Source: JBBIND01 sp037444075
GTDB lineage: Bacteria; Acidobacteriota; Terriglobia; Bryobacterales; Bryobacteraceae
Length of the DNA stretch: 59,031 bases
NCBI GenBank assembly: GCA_037444075.1
Contig: JBBIND010000016.1
Coordinates: 1-59,031 of the forward strand
Direction of reading: 5' to 3'
The position numbers and the translations under genes were made by a program. Shown piece after piece: positions 51,211 to 59,031 of this stretch (its first letter is position 1; each line of letters begins with the position of its first letter). The notes under the pieces were generated by a model. It saw only the letters and a program-made list of their open reading frames with translations. It made no database searches and was not told where the DNA came from.

Positions 51211-52226
51211 AACTCCGCACACAACTGGACCAGCCGGTCCAGAGCCGAGCTCGCGGAACCACTGTCAATCGAGTCAGCGGCCAGCCGTACCCCTTCTCGG
51301 AACCCGTCGGCGCGGCCAGCGGCCACCAAAGCAGTGGCAGCGTTCACCAGCACGATATCCCGCTGCGGGCCAGCAGAGCCTGCGAGCACGGACCTGGTGA
51401 CGGAGGCGTTTTGCTCACGGCCGCCCCCTATCAGTTGCTCGCGCAACGCCCGCGGAACACCGAATGCCTCCGGCGTCAGGGTGGTTCGGGTGACGGAACC
51501 CGCACGGACCTCGAGAGCCAGCGTGGGTCCAGTCGTCGTGACCTCGTCCAACCCGTCCGACCCATGTACGACGAAGCCCCGCTGCAACCCAAGCCTGGAG
51601 AGCGCCTCCGCCATCAACTCCGCAGCTCGTTCCGAAGGCGCGCCCACCACCTGAGCGCTGGCGCCGGCCGGGTTGGTCAGCGGACCCAGGAGATTGAACA
51701 CGGTGCGCAGTTTCAGTTCCAGCCTGGCAGGCTGGGCATGCTTCATGGCGGGATGAATGGCCGGCGCGAAAAGAAAGCCAATGCCCGCTTCGCGAATGCA
51801 CCTCCCCATGTGTTCTGTCTGCATCGGAATTCTCACGCCCAGGGCTTCAAACAGGTCCGCGCTGCCGCATTGGCTGGAGATGGACCGGTTGCCATGCTTG
51901 GCGACGCTGACTCCGGCGCCCGCGACGACGAAGGCGGCCGTCGTCGAGATGTTGAAGGTCCCGCTTCCATCGCCGCCTGTGCCGCAGGTATCCACCAATG
52001 GGTAGGCGCCCCCGGCGTCCACCGGGGCAGCTTTGGCGCGCATCGCCCGCGCCAAACCGACGAGTTCGTCAGGAGTCTCCCCCTTCATGCGAAGGCCCAC
52101 CAGGAAAGCAGCAATCTGGGCGGTGGAAGCCTCGCCGGCAAGAATCGCGGACATGGCGAGTTCGGCGTCCTCGGAGCTGAGATTGTCGCGCTCGACGACG
52201 CGCGCTAAGAAGGTCAGCAAGGGCAT
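51207..52226 (-). CDS. trpD: Anthranilate phosphoribosyltransferase
   Basis: 339 residues from the ATG at 52226; the open frame upstream is an extension into the sucC promoter. Motifs: DTCGTGGDGSGTFNIST (PRPP loop), SVAKHGNRSISSQCGSAD, NLLGPLTNPA and GLDEVTTTGPT. It adds phosphoribose to anthranilate in tryptophan synthesis. No other trp gene is near. No clear ribosome site; an AT-rich TATAAC lies just before the ATG. Confidence 0.95.
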   Translation of the reverse strand: MPLLTFLARVVERDNLSSEDAELAMSAILAGEASTAQIAAFLVGLRMKGETPDELVGLARAMRAKAAPVDAGGAYPLVDTCGTGGDGSGTFNISTTAAFVVAGAGVSVAKHGNRSISSQCGSADLFEALGVRIPMQTEHMGRCIREAGIGFLFAPAIHPAMKHAQPARLELKLRTVFNLLGPLTNPAGASAQVVGAPSERAAELMAEALSRLGLQRGFVVHGSDGLDEVTTTGPTLALEVRAGSVTRTTLTPEAFGVPRALREQLIGGGREQNASVTRSVLAGSAGPQRDIVLVNAATALVAAGRADGFREGVRLAADSIDSGSASSALDRLVQLCAEF

Positions 52227-52277
52227 GTTATATTGGGATGTTTCAGTTTTCAGCAATCGTAACACAGGCGCAATCCC

Positions 52278-53435
52278 ATGAAAATCCACGAGTATCAGGC
52301 CAAAGCCTTGCTGGCCAAGTACAACGTGCCGGTCCCGCGGGGCGAGATGGTCTTCACGCCCGAGGAGGCCGATGCCGCTGCGAAGAGAATCGGCGGAACC
52401 GTCGTTGTGAAGGCGCAAATCCACGCCGGCGGACGCGGCAAAGGCGGAGGCATCAAGGTAGCCGAGGGTCCCGAAGAGGCCGCGGAGGTGGCCCGTATGA
52501 TGCTGGGCCGCAGGCTCGTAACGCACCAGACGGGCCCCGAAGGGCGCGTCGTGCAGAGGCTGCTCGTCGAGGAAGTGCTGCCCGTGGAAAGGGAACTGTA
52601 CCTGGGTATCGTGCTTGACAGGACGCAGGGCAAGAACGTCTTCATGGCGTCAGCGGCGGGCGGCATGGAAATCGAAGAAGTCGCGGCGAAGACCCCGGAA
52701 CTGCTCCTGAAAGAGACCATCGAGCCCGGTCTGGGCCTGGGGGCCTACCAGGCGCGCAAGCTGGCCTTTGGCATGGGCATCCCTGCGGCCGGCATCAACG
52801 CCGCGGTCGCCTCAATTCTGGCCCTGGCCCGCGCTTTCGAAGCCCTGGACGCCACGCTCGCGGAGATCAACCCTTTCGTGGTGACCAAGGACGGAAGGCT
52901 CATCGCGCTCGACGCGAAGATCAATCTGGATGACAACGCCTTGTACCGTCATAAGGACCTGCTGGAACTGCGAGACCTGAACGAGGAGGACCCGCTGGAA
53001 GTGGAGGCGTCGCGCTACGGTCTCAACTACATAAAGCTGGACGGCAACGTGGCCTGCATGGTGAACGGCGCAGGCCTGGCCATGGCCACCATGGACATCA
53101 TCAAGCACGCGGGCGGGAATCCGGCCAACTTCCTCGATGTCGGAGGCGGCGCCAATTCCGAGCAAATCAGGAACGCCTTCCACATCCTGCTCTCCGACGC
53201 AGGCGTGCGGGCCGTCCTGATCAATATTTTCGGAGGCATCCTGCGTTGCGACACGCTGGCAACCGGCGTGGTGGAAGCTGCCAGGACGCTCGACATACGC
53301 TTGCCTATCGTTGTCCGCATGGAAGGCACGAATGTGGAGCGCGGACGCGCCATCCTGGCTGAATCCGGAATGAACTTCACCTTAGCCGAAGGCATGCAGG
53401 ACGCCGCTGACAAGGTTGTGAGGTTGGCCCAATGA
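52278..53435 (+). CDS. sucC: Succinyl-CoA ligase, beta subunit
   Basis: 385 residues. MKIHEYQAKALLAKYNVPVP is the classic start. ATP-grasp domain with VVKAQIHAGGRGKGGGIKV, then EINPFVVTKDGRLIALDAKINLDDNALYRH and the C-terminal CoA-ligase part DVGGGANSEQIRNAF and INIFGGILRCDTLATGVVEA. TCA cycle, substrate-level ATP or GTP formation. The stop overlaps sucD (ATGA). Confidence 0.97.
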   Translation: MKIHEYQAKALLAKYNVPVPRGEMVFTPEEADAAAKRIGGTVVVKAQIHAGGRGKGGGIKVAEGPEEAAEVARMMLGRRLVTHQTGPEGRVVQRLLVEEVLPVERELYLGIVLDRTQGKNVFMASAAGGMEIEEVAAKTPELLLKETIEPGLGLGAYQARKLAFGMGIPAAGINAAVASILALARAFEALDATLAEINPFVVTKDGRLIALDAKINLDDNALYRHKDLLELRDLNEEDPLEVEASRYGLNYIKLDGNVACMVNGAGLAMATMDIIKHAGGNPANFLDVGGGANSEQIRNAFHILLSDAGVRAVLINIFGGILRCDTLATGVVEAARTLDIRLPIVVRMEGTNVERGRAILAESGMNFTLAEGMQDAADKVVRLAQ

Positions 53436-54298
53436 GCATACTCGCAGACAACAACACACGGCTGCTGGTTCAGGGTTTCACGGGACGGGAAGCGACGTTC
53501 CACTCCCAGCAAATGCTGGAGTACGGGACGCGCATCGTGGGCGGCGTGGTGCCCGGCAAAGGCGGCCAGACGCACCTGGACCTCCCTGTGTTTGACAGCG
53601 TCTCAAAAGCCGCCCGCGAGACGGACGCCAACGCCTCGGTGATCTTTGTGCCTCCACCGTTTGCCGCCGACGCCGTCATGGAAGCAGCCGACGCGGGGCT
53701 TCCGCTGGTGGTCTGCATCACGGAAGGGATTCCCGCCGCGGACATGGTTAGAGTCTGGGCGTATTTGAGCACACGCCCCACGCGCTTGATTGGCCCGAAT
53801 TGCCCAGGTATCATCAGCCCCGGCAAATGCAAGATCGGCATCATGCCCGGACAGGTGCACATGGAGGGAAATGTCGGCGTCGTCTCACGCTCCGGCACGC
53901 TGACCTACGAAGCGGTCGGGCAGCTAACTTCACTGGGCATCGGGCAGTCCACCTGCATCGGAATCGGCGGCGACCCCATCATCGGGACGGATTTTGTGGA
54001 CGCGCTCCGCTTGTTCAACGATGATCCCGACACGCACGCCATCGTCGTCATCGGCGAAATCGGCGGCAACGCCGAGGAGACCGCCGCGGCTTACGTGGCC
54101 GAGAATGTGAAGAAACCGGTGGTTGGCTTCGTCGCCGGGCAAACCGCCCCGCCGGGCCGGCGCATGGGACACGCAGGCGCCATCATCAGCGGTGGAAGCG
54201 GCAAGGCATCGGACAAGATCGCCGCCATGCGCGCGGCGGGCATCGTGGTTTGCGACTCCCCGGCCGACATCGGAGCGACGGTAAAGAGCTTGTTATGA
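53432..54298 (+). CDS. sucD: Succinyl-CoA ligase, alpha subunit
   Basis: 288 residues. VQGFTGREATFHSQQM, CoA-binding VPPPFAADAVMEAADAG, PNCPGIISPGKCKIGIMPG and the phosphohistidine loop GRRMGHAGAIISGG. Partner of sucC, overlapping it by four bases and the next gene, ndk, also by four. The coupling with ndk lets nucleotide triphosphate be exchanged after substrate-level phosphorylation. Confidence 0.97.
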   Translation: MSILADNNTRLLVQGFTGREATFHSQQMLEYGTRIVGGVVPGKGGQTHLDLPVFDSVSKAARETDANASVIFVPPPFAADAVMEAADAGLPLVVCITEGIPAADMVRVWAYLSTRPTRLIGPNCPGIISPGKCKIGIMPGQVHMEGNVGVVSRSGTLTYEAVGQLTSLGIGQSTCIGIGGDPIIGTDFVDALRLFNDDPDTHAIVVIGEIGGNAEETAAAYVAENVKKPVVGFVAGQTAPPGRRMGHAGAIISGGSGKASDKIAAMRAAGIVVCDSPADIGATVKSLL

Positions 54299-54717
54299 GT
54301 CAACTGGAACGCACATTAGCTATCATCAAGCCTGACGCGGTAGCCGCCGGGCACACCGGAGACGTGGTCTCGGAAATCGAGCAGGCGGGCTTCCGCATTC
54401 TTGCCATGCGCATGACGCGCCTGTCCGTCAGGCAGGCGCAGAGCTTCTACGCGGTGCATCGCGACAAACCCTTCTACTCGAAGCTCGTGGAATTCATGAC
54501 CGAAGGACCGGTGGTCGTGCTCGCCCTGGAGGGGCAAAACGCCATCAACCACTGGCGTGAGCTGATGGGGGCCACGAACCCGGCCAACGCAGCCGAAGGC
54601 ACTATCCGCAGACGTTTCGCCACGGATATTGAACGCAACTGCGTGCATGGCTCCGATGGTCCCGCGACGGCTGCCACCGAAGTGCCGTTTTTCTTTGCCG
54701 AAGCAGAACTGCTGTAG
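54295..54717 (+). CDS. ndk: Nucleoside diphosphate kinase
   Basis: 140 residues from the ATG at 54295 (ATGA with the sucD stop). RTLAIIKPDAVAAGHTGDV, GATNPANAAEGTIRRRF and ERNCVHGSDG with the phospho-accepting His are all intact. It transfers gamma phosphate between nucleotides. A longer frame from 54250 is not needed. Confidence 0.97.
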   Translation: MSQLERTLAIIKPDAVAAGHTGDVVSEIEQAGFRILAMRMTRLSVRQAQSFYAVHRDKPFYSKLVEFMTEGPVVVLALEGQNAINHWRELMGATNPANAAEGTIRRRFATDIERNCVHGSDGPATAATEVPFFFAEAELL

Positions 54718-54729
54718 CCGATATCCGCC

Positions 54730-55497
54730 ATGCTGCTCGCCCTGGATGCCGGGAACACCAACATCACAGTGGGCGTGTTCGAACAGGAACACATCATCTG
54801 CCGATGGCGGCTGAGAACCGTCCACGAGCAGACCGCCGACGAATGGGGCGTGCTGCTGCGCAATCTGTTCGACCTCGGGGGGCAGAACTTCGCCCGTATC
54901 GACGGCGTCATCGCCGCCAGCGTGGTGCCACCTATCGAGCCCACTCTGGTCGCCATGGCGCAGCGGTATTTTCACCGCGACCCGGTCTTTGTGGGTCCGG
55001 AAACCGACACGGGCTTGAAAATCCTTTACGATAACCCCAGTGAAGTGGGAGCCGACCGGGTGGTGAACGCCGTGGAAGCGTTTCACCGCCTCGGAGGGCC
55101 TTGCGTAGTCGTTGACTTGGGCACGGCTATCACGTTCGATGCGGTGTCAGCAGCAGGCGAGTATCTGGGCGGCGTTATCTGCCCCGGCATTGGCATGTCG
55201 GCCCGTAGCCTTTTCTCCCGCACCGCACGTCTTCCGCTGGTGGACTTCCGCCAGCCGGACAAGCTGATTGGCTCGAACACGGCCGGAAGCATACGCTCCG
55301 GGCTCTATTACGGCGCCCTCGGGATGATCGACGGAATCCTGGAGAGACTCATCCAGGCTCTCGGCGGGGAAGTCCGTACGATTGCCACCGGCGGTCAGGC
55401 GAGCCTGGTGGTGAGCGGCTCCCGGTTCGTCACTGAGGTGGATGAGGACCTTACGTTGAAGGGCCTGGCCCGAATCTGGCGACGGCAGGCACGGTGA
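54730..55497 (+). CDS. coaX: Type III pantothenate kinase
   Basis: 255 residues. MLLALDAGNTNITVGVFE (phosphate loop 1), NPSEVGADRVVNAVEAF, CVVVDLGTAITFDAV and GGVICPGIGMSARSLF are characteristic of CoaX. It phosphorylates pantothenate in CoA synthesis, using ATP and a monovalent cation. It lies 12 bases after ndk and its stop overlaps the next start (GTGA). Confidence 0.95.
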   Translation: MLLALDAGNTNITVGVFEQEHIICRWRLRTVHEQTADEWGVLLRNLFDLGGQNFARIDGVIAASVVPPIEPTLVAMAQRYFHRDPVFVGPETDTGLKILYDNPSEVGADRVVNAVEAFHRLGGPCVVVDLGTAITFDAVSAAGEYLGGVICPGIGMSARSLFSRTARLPLVDFRQPDKLIGSNTAGSIRSGLYYGALGMIDGILERLIQALGGEVRTIATGGQASLVVSGSRFVTEVDEDLTLKGLARIWRRQAR

Positions 55498-56189
55498 CGG
55501 AACCAGACCAGAACTGGACGCTGAACTACTTCAACTTCTTCACCGAAGTCGAGGAGCAGTTTCAGCGATCGCGCGGAACGGGGCTGTTCCTGCTCTCCCC
55601 GCTGGATTGGGCGTTGATTGAGAGTTGGAAGGACGCCGGCATTCCCCTGGAAGCTGTCCTGCGGGGTATTGAGGAGGCGTTCAAGCGTTCCAAACCGCGC
55701 CAGCCGCGCTACCGGCAAATCAATTCGCTGGCCTATTGCGCCCAGGCGGTGATGGAAGAAGCGCAGGCTATGGCCGGCGCCACGCCGAGCCGCGCCGCCC
55801 GGCCGGCTGCTCCGCCGTTCAGCCTGGATGAATTGCGCGAACACCTGAGCGCGGCAGCCGGCCGCCTGTCTGCTCTGGAAGCGCCCGGATACGCTGAGAT
55901 AGCGGCTGCCCTCGAGAAGCTCGCCGGCTGCGCGGAAGAGCATTACGAGGACCTCGAATCTCTCGAGCAGCGCCTGACCGCGCTGGAAGACAAGATGCTG
56001 AGCATCGCCCGCGCCGCCCGCACCGATGAGGAACTCTTTGCCGCCCGCCAGGAGCTTAACCAGCAACTCCGGCCATACCGGGGCAAGATGACGGCCGAAC
56101 AACTGGCCATGCTGGAGAAGCAGTACCTGGACCGGCACCTGGTGGAACACGCCGGACTCCCCCGCCTGAGCCTGTTCTATTTGCGCTGA
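55494..56189 (+). CDS. Conserved hypothetical protein, partly coiled coil
   Basis: 231 residues from a GTG overlapping the coaX stop. Residues 1-85 are a compact domain (NYFNFFTEVEEQFQRSRGTGLFLLSPLDWALIESWKDAGIPLEAVLRGIEEAF), and 100-205 are mainly helical with heptads (HYEDLESLEQRLTALEDKML). No signal peptide, no membrane segment. I do not recognise a named family; acidobacterial genomes have such proteins (recollection). Co-transcription with sucCD-ndk-coaX is likely. Confidence 0.75.
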   Translation: MTEPDQNWTLNYFNFFTEVEEQFQRSRGTGLFLLSPLDWALIESWKDAGIPLEAVLRGIEEAFKRSKPRQPRYRQINSLAYCAQAVMEEAQAMAGATPSRAARPAAPPFSLDELREHLSAAAGRLSALEAPGYAEIAAALEKLAGCAEEHYEDLESLEQRLTALEDKMLSIARAARTDEELFAARQELNQQLRPYRGKMTAEQLAMLEKQYLDRHLVEHAGLPRLSLFYLR

Positions 56190-56254
56190 CGGAAGCCCGG
56201 AACGGCGCTCTGAGCTGCTGAGACCGCACCTGGATACGCCTTGCTACAATCAAG

Positions 56255-56677
56255 ATGCGTATGTTTAATAAACTGAAGGCCAGGCAGCCGTTCCCCCCGC
56301 TGCGCACGTGGGCCCCGGTGCTGGCTGTCTCCTGGTTCCTCCCCGGCGGCGGACACTTCCTGCTGAAGCGCCACGGACGCGGAGCCTTACTGGCAGGCGC
56401 CATCACGGTGACGTTCCTGTGCGGCTTGCTGATGCGTGGCGCCATGATGGAACCACGCTTCGCGGACCTGGTCACCACCATCATCCACGTGGGAGGCTAC
56501 CTGGGAAACCTCGCCACGGGTGTGCTCTATCTGCTCACCGTATGGCTGGGCTACGCGCAGCCTGACGTCGCCGGGCACGTGCACGATTACGGCACGAAAT
56601 TCCTGGTGGGCGCCGGACTGATGAACGTGCTCGCGATGGTCGACGCATTCGAAATCGCCGTCGGGAGGAAGGACTGA
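56255..56677 (+). CDS. Small membrane protein, TM2/DUF6677-like
   Basis: 140 residues. WAPVLAVSWFLPGGGHFLLKRHGRGALLAGAITVTF is like TM2/DUF6677-type membrane proteins, followed by two further helices. TACAAT at 56245-56250 lies five bases before the ATG, with no ribosome site, so the transcript could be leaderless. The last base is shared with the next ATG (TGATG). Function unknown. Confidence 0.75.
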   Translation: MRMFNKLKARQPFPPLRTWAPVLAVSWFLPGGGHFLLKRHGRGALLAGAITVTFLCGLLMRGAMMEPRFADLVTTIIHVGGYLGNLATGVLYLLTVWLGYAQPDVAGHVHDYGTKFLVGAGLMNVLAMVDAFEIAVGRKD

Positions 56678-56862
56678 TGCTGCGCATGACTTTGACACAC
56701 CTGGAAGCCGCCATTCTGTTTGCCGGGCTGATTTCCGCCGTGCTGGGCGCCGTGACGCAGGACACCACCCGGGACCGGCTGAGGTACGGTCTCCGCTGTT
56801 TCGGCTACTTCCTTCTCGCACTGTTCGGTTTGGGCTGGCTGATGTACTTCGGACACGGATAG
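56677..56862 (+). CDS. Small two-helix membrane protein
   Basis: 61 residues, starting with a one-base overlap (TGATG), so translationally coupled to the preceding membrane protein. Two helices (AAILFAGLISAVLGAVT and GYFLLALFGLGWLMYF) joined by a basic loop (TTRDRLRYGLR). Probably a partner of the preceding protein. No family recognised. Confidence 0.65.
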   Translation: MLRMTLTHLEAAILFAGLISAVLGAVTQDTTRDRLRYGLRCFGYFLLALFGLGWLMYFGHG

Positions 56863-56951
56863 CCCACACGTCCGCCATACTCAGCAAAGAACAACCTCTG
56901 CATTCGGAGGGGCTCCGGAGAAGGTCCGTTATAATTGAGGTGTATCGTTCG

Positions 56952-58280
56952 ATGAAGACGTTCTACATCGAGACGTTTGGTTGCCAGATGAACGTGCATG
57001 ACACGGAGAAAGTGGTCGGTACGCTCATCGCCGAAGGTTACCGCGAAGTCGCGACCCCCGAAACCGCTGACCTGGTTCTCTACAACACCTGCAGCATCCG
57101 TGACAAGGCGGAACAGAAGGTCTTCAGCCGGCTGCGGCAGTTCGGCAGGATGGCGGGCAGGAACAAAACCTTCGCCGTCCTCGGCTGCGTGGCGCAGCAG
57201 GAAGGCGAGAACATCTTCGAGCGCGCGCCGCAAGTGAATCTGGTGTGCGGTTCCGCCAGCTACAGCAGGCTGCCGGAGATGCTGGTGCAAGTGCAGGCGG
57301 GTCAGAAGCGGGTCACGGGGTTGGACTTGGGCACCGAAGAGACGTTCGAAACCCCCTTCACGCGGCGGGACAATCCGTATCGGGCTTACGTCACCATCAT
57401 TGAGGGCTGTGATAAGTCCTGCGCCTACTGCGTGGTGCCGGCAACGAGGGGAGCCGAACGGAGCCGCTCCTCGGCGAGCGTGTTGGACGAAATCCGGCAG
57501 TTGGCCGCCGAAGGCTATACGGACGTTCAGTTGCTTGGCCAGAACGTCAACAGCTACCAGGACCCTTCTTCCGCCGGTTGGGACTTCGCCGAACTGCTGC
57601 GCCGCTGTGGCGCCGTGCCGGGCTTGCGCCGCCTGCGGTTCACCACCTCGCATCCCCGGGACTTCGTCAAGGAAATCGTGGACGCCATCGATCAGAACCC
57701 GGTTCTGTGCAACCACGTGCATCTTCCTGTTCAATCCGGCTCCACCCGCGTGCTGGAGCGCATGCAGAGGTTGTACAGCCGCGACGAGTACCTGCGCTGC
57801 ATCGCCTGGCTGAAGGGGGCGCGGCGGCAGATGGCCGTCACCACGGATATCATTGTGGGCTTCCCGGGAGAGACGGAAGAGGATTTCCAGGAAACGCTCT
57901 CCCTGATGGAAGAAGTGCAGTTTGATTCCGCCTTCAGCTTCAAGTACTCACCGCGGCCGAACACGCCGGCGTTGACTTTGGACGGAAAGGTGCCGGAAGA
58001 GGAGAAGGGGCGCCGGTTGGCCATCTTGCAGGATCGACAGCGCCAGATCCAGCAAGCGCGCAATGCAGCCCTGACAGGCACGGTTCAGGAAGCGCTGGTT
58101 GAAGGCTTCAACCAGGCCACCGGCCAGTGGTTCGGGCGAACCAGCCAGAACCGCATTGTCAATTTCACGAGCCCGGATGCAGACGGCGCATCCCTGCTCG
58201 GAACTTACTTACACGTTTTCATTGAAAGGGCGGGCCCGAACTCTCTGGTCGGCCAAATGTGGAAGCCGGGCGCTCAGTAG
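56952..58280 (+). CDS. miaB: tRNA-2-methylthio-N6-dimethylallyladenosine synthase
   Basis: 442 residues from the ATG at 56952; a GTG at 56940 would add four residues. The N-terminal domain has YIETFGCQMN, NTCSIRDKAEQK and LGCVAQQEG (three cluster cysteines). Radical-SAM motif GCDKSCAYCVVPATRG. A C-terminal TRAM domain (EALVEGF to YLHVFIERA) follows. It adds methylthio to position 2 of i6A37 in tRNAs. TATAAT at 56930-56935 suggests a start near 56942, hence a very short leader. Confidence 0.96.
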   Translation: MKTFYIETFGCQMNVHDTEKVVGTLIAEGYREVATPETADLVLYNTCSIRDKAEQKVFSRLRQFGRMAGRNKTFAVLGCVAQQEGENIFERAPQVNLVCGSASYSRLPEMLVQVQAGQKRVTGLDLGTEETFETPFTRRDNPYRAYVTIIEGCDKSCAYCVVPATRGAERSRSSASVLDEIRQLAAEGYTDVQLLGQNVNSYQDPSSAGWDFAELLRRCGAVPGLRRLRFTTSHPRDFVKEIVDAIDQNPVLCNHVHLPVQSGSTRVLERMQRLYSRDEYLRCIAWLKGARRQMAVTTDIIVGFPGETEEDFQETLSLMEEVQFDSAFSFKYSPRPNTPALTLDGKVPEEEKGRRLAILQDRQRQIQQARNAALTGTVQEALVEGFNQATGQWFGRTSQNRIVNFTSPDADGASLLGTYLHVFIERAGPNSLVGQMWKPGAQ

Positions 58281-58289
58281 GGGGCAGTT

Positions 58290-58775
58290 ATGGAAGTCGA
58301 AATGAAAATCCGGGGATTGATGATGGATCCGGTGACGAACATGCCGATTGTCATCCTCAAAGACGTTTCCAGCAGCACCATCCTTCCGATCTGGGTTGGA
58401 ATCTACGAGGCCAATGCTATCGCCCTGGAAATTGAACGGGTTGCCACGCCGCGCCCGATGACGCACGACCTCATCAAGCATCTGCTGACAGGCCTGGAAA
58501 CGGGTGTGCGCAAAGTCGTGGTCAGCGAACTCAAAGACGACACCTTCTACGCTGTCATCTGGCTGGAGAAGAACGGCGAGTTGATCAGCGTGGACAGCCG
58601 GCCCAGCGATGCGCTGGCCGTGGCGCTGCGCTTGGATTGCCCCATATACGTCGACGATTCAGTCCTGAAAGCCTCCAAAGCCTCCAGTCCGGTGAGCGAG
58701 AAGGTGAACAACGAGGAACTCAGGCGCTGGCTGGAAAACCTCAACGACGAGGACCTGGGCCAGTACAAGATGTGA
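58290..58775 (+). CDS. Bifunctional nuclease family protein (DUF151)
   Basis: 161 residues. ILPIWVGIYEANAIALEIE, PRPMTHDLIKHLL and VDSRPSDALAVALRLDCPIYV are the DUF151/BFN hallmarks. The acidic Lys-rich end is typical. Family members have reported DNase/RNase activity in plants; in bacteria the role is unclear. It starts nine bases after miaB and ends at a strong terminator. Confidence 0.9.
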   Translation: MEVEMKIRGLMMDPVTNMPIVILKDVSSSTILPIWVGIYEANAIALEIERVATPRPMTHDLIKHLLTGLETGVRKVVVSELKDDTFYAVIWLEKNGELISVDSRPSDALAVALRLDCPIYVDDSVLKASKASSPVSEKVNNEELRRWLENLNDEDLGQYKM

Positions 58776-58798
58776 ACTCTTCGGAGTTCTTTCTTTTC
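58774..58798 (+). terminator. Intrinsic terminator after the DUF151 gene
   Basis: GAACTC, tetraloop TTCG, GAGTTC, then TTTCTTTTC. The stem begins within the stop codon. A UUCG loop with a U-rich tail is a textbook rho-independent terminator, and the clearest one in the window. Confidence 0.8.
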
Positions 58799-58838
58799 AT
58801 CCTGCAAACCAAATCCCCGTCCGTCCGTCTAGCAGGAT

Positions 58839-59031
58839 GTGAGGAGCGGGAATCACAAGCGGCTGAAAGGTTGCCTGGCGGCTTTGCTCCTGTTGGCCGC
58901 TCTGGCCGCCTCCCCGGGCGGGAGGGATTTCATGCTGTCCATCTGGCCGGCCAAGCCTGTGGCGGAGTATGTACGAAACGCCTCCTCGGCGCGCGTTACG
59001 GCCGGTAGCTTATCTGATCCGGTCCGGCACG
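58839..59031 (+). CDS. Start of a secreted protein gene (3' truncated)
   Basis: From the GTG at 58839 the frame stays open to the end of the window (64 residues). It starts with Arg/Lys residues and a hydrophobic stretch (LAALLLLAALAAS), like a signal peptide, followed by GRDFMLSIWPAKPVAEYV. The ribosome site is too close to this GTG, so the exact start is uncertain. Function unknown. Confidence 0.42.
   Translation, partial: MRSGNHKRLKGCLAALLLLAALAASPGGRDFMLSIWPAKPVAEYVRNASSARVTAGSLSDPVRH

Noticed and set aside
52227..52526. N-terminal extension of trpD
   Set aside because: It is antisense to the start of sucC; known TrpD proteins start near MPLLTFLARV.

Overview
The window is 59 kb of GC-rich chromosomal DNA with short intergenic gaps, many ATGA/GTGA stop-start overlaps and frequent GTG or TTG starts. 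The content suggests an Acidobacteriota genome, most likely of the Solibacter/Bryobacter type. Indicators are an Oar-like TonB-dependent receptor with an N-terminal carboxypeptidase-regulatory domain, a VWFA-related secreted protein, a fused MoaD-MoaE, a PEP-CTERM-like protein, TAT-exported Gfo/Idh/MocA and CapA proteins, and several acidobacterial-type proteins of unknown function. This placement is an inference from gene content. No rRNA, tRNA, CRISPR array, transposase or integrase was seen.

Layout. 1-4595 (+): the end of a small ORF, then SCO copper chaperone and a caa3-type cytochrome oxidase operon (coxB with fused cytochrome c, coxA, coxC, coxD). 4577-8299 (-): kduD-like dehydrogenase, ABC exporter, secreted P1 (DmpA-like) peptidase. 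8371-12502 (+): a two-gene mutagenic-polymerase cassette, an ImuB-like Y-family protein lacking catalytic acids followed by DnaE2. 12484-13895 (-): ubiX-pheA. 14004-17966: an XRE/S24 regulator, an unknown cytoplasmic protein, two tandem micropeptide genes with an identical core, a 7-TM protein, a 1-TM protein and a SprT-like metalloprotein. 18032-25539: fabH, class V aminotransferase, HrpB, MGDG-synthase-like glycosyltransferase, PAP2 phosphatase, proline dehydrogenase. 25572-31877 (+): a small anchored protein, a PBP1b-like synthase, two TPR proteins, a small membrane protein. 32064-33845 (-): zinc-type MDR oxidoreductase and a PEP-CTERM-like protein.

34153-42037 (-): a long gene run, moaDE, vwa, hfq-like, inositol monophosphatase, then nucleoside salvage (deoA/pdp, nupC, pnp, cdd, secreted MTA/SAH deaminase). 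42101-46354 (+): acyl-CoA thioesterase, a gene fragment, the TonB receptor. 46451-50658 (-): a frameshifted small gene, Gfo/Idh/MocA oxidoreductase, CapA-like protein, pgl, and upstream of pgl the decayed remains of opcA and zwf. 50833-59031: a degenerate receiver protein, trpD, sucCD-ndk-coaX and a downstream unknown gene, two small membrane proteins, miaB, a DUF151 nuclease with a clear terminator, and the start of a further gene.

The most unusual part is 15.3-17.2 kb. Two secreted peptides of 40 and 39 residues have diverged leaders but share a 38-bp identical block encoding SYRPFPECFPCEK. They sit behind a divergent promoter region with a 12-bp palindrome and an 8-bp inverted repeat, and are followed by a 7-TM protein and a single-TM protein. 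It could be a peptide signalling or modified-peptide locus; that function is inferred, not shown.
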